Shown: positions 13,392-22,718 of the stretch, one piece after another
Position numbering within the stretch: position 1 is the stretch's first letter
Layout: every line of letters begins with the position of its first letter
Source: Ooceraea biroi
Taxonomy: Eukaryota; Arthropoda; Insecta; Hymenoptera; Formicidae
DNA length: 64,000 nucleotides
Direction: 5' to 3'
Assembly (NCBI RefSeq): GCF_003672135.1
Contig: NC_039511.1
Location: 13,666,464-13,730,463 of the forward strand
Notes under the pieces: model-generated
Databases searched by the model: none
What the model saw: only the letters and a program-made list of their open reading frames with translations
Told to the model about the DNA's origin: nothing
Translations under genes and position numbers: made by a program

Positions 13392-13508
13392 TTGGATTGT
13401 AACATATATTCGTCCCGGTTTTTAATGTTTTTAATAATATGGGTTGCAACATATATTCGTTATTAAAGACATTAAAAAAACAAGACAAATATATTATATT
13501 ACAACCCA
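13392..13508. mobile_element. Short foldback MITE (about 117 bp)
   Basis: The left end TTGGATTGTAACATATATTC continues to GTCCCG. The right end read inward starts TTGGGTTGTAATATAAT and continues to ATTTGTCTTG, giving an imperfect terminal inverted repeat. An internal GGGTTGCAACATATATTCG repeats the terminal motif. It belongs to the same family as 9692-9817 and the outer element at 31218-31560. Confidence 0.6.
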
Positions 13509-14092
13509 AAACATAGCTTTAAATAAACATCAACTGCATTTATATATTTTATATGACATTAAATCGCTAGAAGAGTAAGATTAAAGTGTTTCTAATGTTA
13601 AATGTGTGTTAAATGTTGTAATTGATATTCTAGAAAAATTTTATTAAAATATTATTCATTTAATAAATTTCAAAAATTTAATGGTATCAAAACGTAAATT
13701 TTAAGCAAAATGTGTCTGTTTACACTATATTATCTATTTTATGCCAATCATGCAACGTCATTGAAGCTGCAATATATGTATGTAACAGTTGTAGCAAACT
13801 TTGTAAAGTTTCGATCCTTGACTCTTCAACCGCATACAACATACTGTCATTGTGACCTCAACCGATAACCCATTTGTTGGTTGGAACTTGTGTGGAGAAA
13901 CCTTGCATACAGGAAAGTCCCTCCATTTATGTTAAACTGAACTAGATCGAATTTAGCATTTTAACATACGGTTAAGCTAGAATGTAATGCATAACGTCGC
14001 TAAATCGCAGAACACAGCGACACTTTTGCCAAGAATAAGTTCTCTATATCCAGTTGTTTATCCGCAAGATTTCAATATGATGTTACTGTGTA
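13509..14092. other. Intergenic, nothing seen
   Basis: AT-rich spacer without ORFs, RNA genes or repeats that I can support. Confidence 0.5.
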
Positions 14093-14753
14093 TACAGGGT
14101 GTCCCGGGTTTTAACCGAAAAACTGCGGGAGCATATTCTACTAGTGGAAATATGAAAAAATTCTTATATCGAGTTTGCTTAGAAATGCTTCATTACAAAG
14201 TTATAAACCAATATTGAAAAGAAATATCAGATAAGTAACAACGGAACATAGTGTAGAATTTGGAAGGTCGAAGATGTTTATGTTACGTGTATCTCATTAA
14301 AAAAAATTTCAGAATTCTAACTTCCGGTCTGAAATTTTTTTTTAATGAGACATGGTATTTTTTATTACGGATTCGGATTCTACGCGAGAAAACATGCAAC
14401 TTTTGTCTGAAACATTTTTTCGAAAAATGTCATCTTATGTCCTTAAAATGATCTTCAAGATGAGTTTTGAGGACATTTTAAGGACATAAGATGACATTTT
14501 TCGGAAAAATGTTTCAGACAAAAGTTACTTACTTTTCGATGGAGAATAAGAATCTGCAATAAAAAGTTGGGGTTTCAATTTAAGAAATTGAAGGTGATCT
14601 TCGCGTGACCTTCAAACGACTGTTCAAGGTCAAACCAATGGTATCATCTTATGTCCCCCTCGAAATCGTGACATGTCTGTCTGAAACATTTTTTCGTATC
14701 TCTTTTAGTTTTTTAAAAAATCGACTGTATAAATTAAAATGGGCCACCCTGTA
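14093..14753. mobile_element. Chimeric relative of the palindromic element
   Basis: The ends are TACAGGGTGTCCC (left) and GGGCCACCCTGTA (right), an inverted pair. The right 280 bp (14474-14753) match the right arm of the palindrome at 17954-18536 almost base for base. The left arm matches only for about 54 bp next to the centre (about 14397-14450). The sequence further left (14093-14396) is unrelated and carries its own small hairpin (about 14290-14350). The element looks like a recombinant between two families with similar termini, or a palindrome whose left arm was replaced. Confidence 0.75.
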
Positions 14754-14841
14754 TATTACGGTTATAGGAATTCTAAAAGCTGCAAACTAATGCGAGGAAC
14801 GAATCATTATATGATATTTAAAATTAATTAGAGCCTGAGTA

Positions 14842-15378
14842 TTGGGCAGAACGAAAAATTCGTTCCGTTTTTGGCAAGAGATCACTCCAAACAGAAATAG
14901 ATATGCCTAAGAATTTGACAGATAATAAACCGATTTAAAAAAATTATAAAAATTGGTTGTGTTTTACGTATTTGGTATCAATTAAAAAGATAACATGCAT
15001 TATCAGCATCTCACGGTTTTTTGTTTAAAAAAGCATGCAACTCAAACTCAAAAAAGAACGGTGTATAGAAAGGATGTCAAAAGTGGTTTGCGAAGTTTCG
15101 TGCTGATGATTTTTGTTTGGATAATGCTCAAGACGATCGGTCGAAGTTAATAACGATCAAATCAAGATGCTGATTGAAAATATTGCACACAGCAGTTATT
15201 GAACATTTACACATGATTAGGCAACCTCTGTATGCCGGAAATATAAAACTACCTCAAAGATGGCAAAAGATTATCGATAAAAACGGTGCAATGGTTGATA
15301 AATAAAGTTGTATCCGAATGGAAAAATCGTCTTCCAATCTTGTCTGAAAGACGGAAACGAACTTTTCGTTCAACCGAA
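14842..15378 (+). mobile_element. Internally deleted mariner element (537 bp)
   Basis: The left terminus TTGGGCAGAACGAAAAATTC and the right terminus read inward (TTCGGTTGAACGAAAAGTTC) form a clear inverted repeat, with TA on both flanks (14840-14841 and 15379-15380). Inside are two degraded transposase stretches. One near 15063-15150 is CQKWFAKFR-like, from the N-terminal helix-turn-helix region. One at about 15245-15306 is LPQRWQKIIDKNG-like, from the extreme C-terminus. The catalytic core is missing and stops are present. It is a deletion derivative and cannot encode a transposase. Confidence 0.8.
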
Positions 15379-17918
15379 TATGACATTCACATTACTAGCT
15401 ATTTAACTAAGAATTGCTATTTAGAACGTATTCCAATTACTCACAAGTGAAACTTGTAGATTATATTCTCATACGCGAACGATATTTATGATCTATTCCT
15501 CGTTGTTGTTGCACTGCACGTGTAACAAGTGACTTACCATTTGCACTGACGATGCATCAATACATCGTAAGTGATTATGCTTTAACAAAGCGATTCTCAA
15601 TAGCGATCTTCTGCGATAGTAGCAAGTTGCAGCAAATTGCATTGTCCGGTGATCCATCGTGCGCTGACGTGAGATGAAATCGATAAGTCGGCGCACGATT
15701 TGCATCAACTGACGTCAAGTGACCGCGAATGTACGAGCGAGGTCGTTCGACAAATAACCGACGATATCTGTGACTATCCAGATTGATTGCGCTGATCGCT
15801 ACTGAAAAAAAGAACGCTTTTTATTATCAAGCTTTTATTATACAGTACAAAAAATATGTAACGCGAGCCATTTTACGGCCTGAAACATACATACGCACTA
15901 ATTGATTCCAAATTTTTAATAGTAAAAATCAAACTTGCTCTGCGATTTACATTGCGTGTATATTTTTTATGTACATTTTTTATGCACGGCCAAGCATTGC
16001 GCGGCGTGGCAAAGTCCAGCTGATTAAAGCGGCAGGCTTGAAATTTAACGTGGAGCATCCAAGGCCGCATCTAAAGTCGTATTTACAATGAATGTTCTTG
16101 ATCGAATGCTCTTCAGGCCGGAAGTAATTAACGCGCATTTTTAATAACACGCATTATTAAAGCTTAAGCGTTCCTAATGTTGTTCTAGAGTTACAAAACC
16201 GACATGATAAGCATTTGAAAATCTCATGTTCTTCAAATGGCTGATACCGCTATAAATATATTAGAATTAGTTGCTGGAAATTACAGCAGAGAAGAAGTTT
16301 GAAATTTGTTTGAAAATACTTTCGAGTATTATCGAACGACATCGAGGTAGAATTGTCGAAGCTCACGTGTCCTTCTACTTCCTACATTATCTGCGTAAAT
16401 ATAATTTATGATACTTAAGATATCCTCATTGTCACGTTGCCTCGTTCGTTATTAAACATGATTGCTTGTGCAAGCACAATCGATGGAAATTTATAAAATT
16501 GTGCGCGTGGCGTATCCATTTCCTCGGAGTTGACGTTTCTGCGGCAAACAAACAGTGTCTCTTTAATCCATCGGGATTATCTGCTTCCCGTGAGTTAAAA
16601 AGAAAAATTGGCGTGTCATCTCAATCGTCATCGTCATCGAATCAGCAACGAGTGATCCGATGAGACGCGAGGCGGCACGATAATTCATTGAAGAAGACAG
16701 AAGATACATGACGAGCACGGACGGGAAAAGGAAAAGAGAAATGGAATTATGCCGGGTCTCGCGTAACATTATGCAATCTTTCGACAGCGCCGCGTAGAGA
16801 CGTTATTTCCTCGTGCCAAGGTCCTCGAGGGTGCGCATGCTCGCCGGTGGTGGATCTTCCTCGAGATCGCGCGTCGATCTTCGCACCTTTCTCACGTTTC
16901 TGTCGAAACAGCGTTCGTTGCTGCGCGTCCAACCGCAGACGAAAGGTCAAGCTCGGTATAAAATTATAGCTATCGCTACGTTTCCGACATTGCTTCCGAG
17001 TGGGAGAGCCGATATTAAAAGGTAGCCTGAAAAACGGTCTCGCGTGTGTCCTTCACATTCTGATACCGAACTAATTTGTTATATCACAAATAATGCTTCA
17101 TGTCTTCATTATCGTATAAAGAGTATAATGTTCCGAGAATTATTGTGAACGTATCGTAAACTATTTGAAATTAAAGACCGTCCGTGCTCGCACAAAACGG
17201 AGTTCGTCGCGCCTTGGAAATCGTACAAACCGTTGCCAATAAACTATACGCAATTTGCAACGAGAGCTTGTAAGCAACGTGCGCGCAATTCGCGAGCAGA
17301 ATCCAAGGACCAAAGCTCGAAAGACGAGAATGACACGTGACACAGTTCTCAGGCGCAACTGCACCGGACTGATCATCGCAATGGATGTACGCTACACGCT
17401 CTAAAACCGGGAATACGTGAAAACCAGTTCAGATTCGCTTCCTTCCCGCGTTGCACTTGTACCGGCTGATAGTCGCATCGATCGACCACCAAGGCCGCGT
17501 CTTATTCGGGCAAGGCCAAGGTCGTTGGCTGGCATTGCGAGGTGAGATTGCAATTTCTCGCACGGAGTTGCGCCAGGATTGCAAAAAGCGTTCGGTGAAC
17601 GTTTCTCTCATATAATTAATCTGTGAGACAAATGAATGGAAACGGATTGACGGAAGATCATTTCCGTAAGGCTCGCGACCGGGCAATTTATTATTTTTAT
17701 TGTATTTATATTTATATTTATTATATCATTATATTTTTCGATACACGATCAATACTTAAATATTAAAATAAATTCATAATTTTCTCTATACAATTTTCTG
17801 TACCAAATGTTAATAGTCGTACTTCGCATCAAACATTAATAATTAAAGCAGTCAACAACTTTTTACCCTCTACTGAGGTTATATATATATTAAATGGTTA
17901 TATATAAGGTTATATATA
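15379..17918. other. Intergenic, no gene seen
   Basis: Short ORFs only (up to 85 codons). A GC-richer patch at about 16750-17000 and another at about 17160-17690 produce overlapping ORFs on both strands without recognisable content. Confidence 0.5.
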
Positions 17919-17939
17919 ATTAAAATGGGCCACCCTGTA
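17919..17939 (-). repeat. Solo terminal fragment of the palindromic element
   Basis: This 21-bp piece ends in GGGCCACCCTGTA and equals the end of the adjacent element, in inverted orientation. Only a (TA)n tract of 14 bp separates it from the full element at 17954. It is either the last remnant of an earlier copy or an aborted end. Confidence 0.7.
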
Positions 17940-17953
17940 TATATATATATATA

Positions 17954-18536
17954 TACAGGGTGGCCCATTTTAATTTATACAGTCGATTTTTTAAAAACCT
18001 AAAAGAGATACGAAAAAATGTTTCAGACAGACATGTCACGATTTCGAGGGGGACATAAGATGATACCATTGGTTTGACCTTGAATAGTCGTTTGAAGGTC
18101 ACGCGAAGATCACCTTCAATTTCTTAAATTGAAACCCCAACTTTTTATTGCAGATTCTTATTCTCCATCGAAAAGTAAGTAACTTTTGTCTGAAACATTT
18201 TTCCGAAAAATGTCATCTTATGTCCTTAAAATGATCTTCAAGATGAGTTTTGAGGACATTTTAAGGACATAAGATGACATTTTTCGGAAAAATGTTTCAG
18301 ACAAAAGTTACTTACTTTTCGATGGAGAATAAGAATCTGCAATAAAAAGTTGGGGTTTCAATTTAAGAAATTGAAGGTGATCTTCGCGTGACCTTCAAAC
18401 GACTATTCAAGGTCAAACCAATGGTATCATCTTATGTCCCCCTCGAAATCGTGACATGTCTGTCTGAAACATTTTTTCGTATCTCTTTTAGGTTTTTAAA
18501 AAATCGACTGTATAAATTAAAATGGGCCACCCTGTA
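17954..18536. mobile_element. 583-bp near-perfect palindromic element
   Basis: Arms 17954-18233 and 18257-18536 (280 bp each) are inverted copies of each other. Every pair I compared matched, with no net insertion or deletion; a 23-bp spacer lies between them. The termini are TACAGGGTGGCCCATTTTAA. (TA)n flanks both sides, consistent with insertion at TA. It contains no transposase. The short ORFs seen in both arms are the same sequence read from either side. Each arm carries a TCAAGGTCA motif, which matches the Ftz-F1 type binding consensus. Transcription through it would give a long hairpin RNA. Confidence 0.85.
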
Positions 18537-18546
18537 TATATATATA

Positions 18547-19850
18547 TTGGGTTGGCCAAAAAGTAATTGCGTTTTTTTCCAATAGATGGATATACATGTC
18601 TTGAAATGTAACTAACTTTATTCTAAACCGCAAATTCATTATGTAGGTTAACAACTCACAGTTCAAGCTTGTTTTAGAAAAAGAAAGTACACGATTTCGT
18701 TAACAATTGTTTGTTTGCCGTCGATTTCAAAATGGAAAATCAAAAAGAACATTTTCGCCATATTTTGTTTTATTACTTCCGAAAAGGGAAAAACGCTGTG
18801 CAAGCTCATAAAAAGTTATCTGATGTATATGGCGAAGATGCTTTAAAACTGCGGCAGTGTCAAAATTGGTTTACTAAATTTCGATCTAGAGATTTTAATG
18901 TGAAAGATGCACCACGCTCAGGAAGGCCAATCGAAATTGATGATGACAAAATAAAGGCACTGATCGATTCGAATCGGCGTTTAACGACACGAGAGATTGC
19001 TGAGAATCTTAACATATCGAAATCGAGTGTTGAAAACCATTTAAAACGACCATTTAAGACGACATTAGTAAGCTCGATATTTGGGTACCACATGAGCTCA
19101 AAGAAATTCATCTCACTAAGCGTATTGACATCTGCGATTCTCTTTTGAAACGTGAGGAAAATGATCGATTTTTGAAACGTATGATAACAGGCGACGAAAA
19201 ATCGATCGTCTACAACAACGTCAAACGAAAAAGATGGTGGAGCAAGCGTGATGAACCTGCTGAAAGCACTTGAAAAGCAGATATTCACCAAAGAAAGATT
19301 ATGCTGTCAGTCTGGTGGGACTTTAAAGGTATTGTGTATTTTGAGCTGCTTGCAAGGAATCAAACCATTAATTCAGACGTATACTGTCGTCAACTGGATA
19401 AATTAAACGATGCCATCAAACAGAAACGTCGAGAATTGGTGAATCGCAAAGGTGTTGTGTTTCACCATGATAACGCTAGACCACGTACAAGTTTGGTCAC
19501 TCGTGAAAAATTGTTGCAGCTTGGATGGGATGTGTTACCATGATGTTACCACATCCACCATATTCGCCAGACCTGGCACCATCAGATTACCATTTGTTTC
19601 GTTCTTTGCAAAACGCCTTGAATGGTAAAACCTTTACTGCTGATGAGGATATCAAATCGTTCTTGTAATTGTTTTTTGCTGAAAAAGATAAGAACTTTTT
19701 TGAGCGCGGAATCATGAAGTTGCCTAAAAAATGGCAAAAGATAATCAAACAAAATGGACAATATATTGTTTAATAAAGTTTTTGTTTCCCATGAAAAATT
19801 CGCCTTTTATTTATATAAAAAAAAACGCAATTACTTTTTGGCCAACCCAA
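18547..19850 (+). mobile_element. Full-length mariner element (1304 bp)
   Basis: The terminal inverted repeats begin TTGGGTTGGCCAAAAAGTAA at both ends and continue with TTGCGTTTTTTT. TA flanks both sides (18545-18546 and 19851-19852), and the element sits in a TA microsatellite directly beside the palindromic element. Length and ends fit a mariner of the group with TTGGGTTGG-type termini. The single internal transposase frame is broken, so this copy is non-autonomous although its ends are well kept. Confidence 0.93.
18732..19770 (+). pseudogene. Broken mariner transposase (DD34D family)
   Basis: Translation starts at ATG 18732 (MENQKEHFRH...), with an N-terminal paired helix-turn-helix region (about residues 1-110: YGEDAL, CQNWFTKFR, PRSGRP, and the ISKSSVENHL helix). 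The catalytic domain follows in other frames: TGDEK (first Asp, about 19189), HHDNARP (second Asp) and PPYSPDLAPSDYHLF (third Asp), ending near LPKKWQKIIKQNG. Breaks seen: a frameshift near 19050-19070, an in-frame TGA at 19271, a short duplication of GATGTTACC near 19540-19555 that shifts frame, and a TAA near 19666. The family cuts and pastes DNA at TA. This copy is dead but recognisable along its whole length. Confidence 0.92.
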
Positions 19851-21464
19851 TATATATATATATATACTTAACCGATCAAAAATACTCGTTTGCTTTTTTA
19901 GCTATATCTTGTATGCAGGATTTTTATCTTGAGTATACTTTGTGCATCGCGCACGAACTTTCTGAATCGGACAATAATCACACAAATAAATCATAATAAT
20001 CCATATGACGAAATGGCGCAATATGCCGGCCCCTTCCACTAGTCATGTTTCCGAAAGCTGGCCTTGCGATAAGACGAGTCAAGGTTGGAAGTATGAGCGC
20101 CCGGTGCTTTATCGGCCGTTTCCGAGTCTATTTTCATACGTGAACTCGACTTCGCCCCCGCGCGCGCGCGCGTGCGCGGATGTAGATATATATTAAATGT
20201 TCGATTTTATTAAGATTGTGACAAACAAGTAAAGTCGACTTCATTGGTATGCGTACTCTTTCTTTAGGTACATGTATCATCATTGAGTATGCGGTGACAC
20301 CCGTGCAGTACGTAAACAAGTAATCTAAATGTATTGCGTAACGCATCTTTCAGCTTTTGATATTATTTCCTGCAAAATGCTGCCAAGCATTAATATTTTA
20401 AATGAGCAAGCGTCGCAAGAATGAGTGCAACATAGAAACATTTCTGAAACAATGTGTGCAGCTTTGCAACTCAGTCAACTCGAACTTGGCAATAAGTCAA
20501 TAATGCACATAAGTCGTCCTTGTTCAATTTGCAAACTTTCGCGCGAACGAAATATTTTAGTCTGATTTTGCGTGACTCCCGTTGGCACTCCGACTCCGCA
20601 AGCACCTTCGTTCTTTTCGCTACATTCGAACAAATAAAACGCTCGTTTCCGTAAATTTCTCGTGCAATAAACAAATCTCGTAATCGCGCGTAGTCGTCCG
20701 TGTGCTCAAACGGGTCGGGGAAAAAATGTTGTACACGTGTAAGTCCCAGACGGATCGTTCGCAGAGATACAGCCTTTCTCCCTCTTGGTAACTAGAAGTA
20801 CGTTCAAGCATCTTTAGGGGGGTTGTAAGATTCACAAGTTGCGAGCAGTGTCGCGACGCTTTGTTTAATCCTCTTAGTGACGTTTAAACGATGATCCCAA
20901 AAAAGACCGCAAAAAAAGTGAGAAAAAAATTGAGACGCGCGTGCGCAGTACTGCGCAGCTATCTCTTCACTTTTATTCAGTATTAATGAGGGTTAAAGGG
21001 TCAAGATACATATCTCATCCATTATTGCGCTACCGTATTGCGTGACCCTGAGAGGGATCCACGAGACCGCGACGCAGGGTCAAACGACGTGCGCGTGGTC
21101 ACACACACCGCTCGCTCGTTTAGTTACGTCGCGATATAGGTGATATATACGTCTGGTAGCGTAGTGTGGTAACGGCGGCGATGAGACGGCAGGGATGGGA
21201 GGAGGGGGTCACGACTAGTAGTCGATATATATCTCTACGACGTATCCGCCTCGGCCGCCCGTGACCATGTGACCTTGTCCTTGTACGACGTCGCATCGAG
21301 CACTACGTGCCACCGACACTCATCGGCTCTGACGATGGAACCTTCCTATAACGAGCGCGAAGAAAAAAAGAGGAGGGATTTTTATGTGTGTGTGCGTGTG
21401 CGTGTGCGTGCGAGAAAGAGGGAAAGAGGAGCGTGCACACGCATACAATTGTACGTATATATTA
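19851..21464. other. Intergenic, no gene seen
   Basis: Contains a (CG)n tract at about 20157-20176 followed by a TA-rich run, a GC-rich stretch at about 21000-21270 and a TG-rich microsatellite near 21383-21410. Short ORFs only; nothing recognised. Confidence 0.5.
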
Positions 21465-22718
21465 GGGGTGTGATTTAGTTTTGAGGGTTTTTTTTGCTCA
21501 AAAACGCATGTATTTAAATATGATAATGAATGAATACCTTAATCAAAATATTTTCCTTCGTTTTCTATCACTTTTTCCCATCTTTCTGGCAAGAGATGGA
21601 TTCCACCACGATAAAATCACTCTTCTTTTCAGTTGATCCATTCGTCGACGAATTTTCGCACTTCTTCGAAATTATGAAAGTGTGTATCCTCTAAAGCGTG
21701 TTGCATCCACCGGAACAAATAATAATCGCATGGAGAATACGCGGGGTGCGGTAAGACTTCCCATTCGAGCTCTAATAGTGTTTCTTTCACTGATAACGCA
21801 ACGTCAGGTCGAGCGTTGTCACGAAGAAGAATCACTTTCCGTCGTTTACTCGCAATTGGTGGTCGTTTTTGGTCCAATGCTTGCTTCAACTTGTACAATT
21901 GGTGTCGATAACGATCAGCCGTGACAGTCTCGTGCGGATTTAACAGCTCATAGTACACTATCCCACCAAATACAGAGCATTACTTTTGAACCGTGAATAT
22001 TGCGTCTCGGAGTGGATGTTGATGGTTCGCCTGGATCCACCCATGATTTTCTGCGTTTCGGATTATCAAAATAGATCCACTTTTCATCCCCAGTAACAAT
22101 CCGAGACAAAAGACTCTTCTTTTTTTGCCTGGCGATCAACGAAATGCAATTGTTCAACCGGTTCGCAATGGCACTTTCCGATAATTCATGTCGAACCCAT
22201 TTCCCTTCTTTCTGAATTTTTCCCATTTCATGTAAATGTTTGGTAACTGTTGTACGATCAACATTTAATGCTCCGGCAAGTTCTGAAGTGGATCGTGTTG
22301 GATTTTCGTGCAATAATGCTTGGAAATCTGCATTTTCAAGCTTTCTTGGTTGTCCCGAGCGTTCTTTGTCCTTCACATCAGTATGACCACTTTTAAAGCG
22401 TCTAAACCAGTATTCACACGTCTTAATTGATGGGGCAGAATCACCATAAGTTTCCACAAGAATTCTATAACCGTCAGCCGCAGTTTTCTTTTGATTAAAG
22501 AACGAAAGCAACGCATGTCGAAAATGCTAAAGAGCTTTCGGAAGTTGCATTTTTACGATGATATAAACACGACTGTTATTGCATCTATTGCTATAATGCT
22601 ACTAAATGTCATGGATAATGTCACCACTGTAAGAAACAACAGTTATCGGAAACAGCTATTGGAACAAACTGACACTACAGTCATCTGTTGCAAAACCCTC
22701 AAAACTAAATCACACTCC
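21465..22718 (-). mobile_element. Second mariner element (1254 bp), another lineage
   Basis: Terminal inverted repeats start GGGGTGTGATTTAGTTTTGA (left) and GGAGTGTGATTTAGTTTTGA (right, read inward), then GGGTTTT, with one mismatch. TA flanks both sides (21463-21464 and 22719-22720). These ends differ completely from those of the element at 18547, so the two represent separate invasions. The transposase runs on the minus strand and is damaged. Confidence 0.93.
21629..22550 (-). pseudogene. Broken mariner transposase, lineage 2
   Basis: The probable original start is the ATG at 22550. A TAG interrupts the frame eight codons later, before the FRHALLSFF stretch. The N-terminal region (YGDSAPSIKTCEYWFRRF, ERSGQPRK) and the first catalytic motif TGDEKWIYFDN are intact to about 21950. 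A frameshift there moves the rest (YYELLNPHETVTADRYR, then LLRDNARP and SP-CDYYLF) to another frame. The usual four residues (DLAP type) between SP and the third catalytic Asp are missing, so the second-to-third Asp spacing is about 30 rather than the canonical 34. The His before the second Asp is replaced by Arg. The product would be inactive. Confidence 0.92.
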
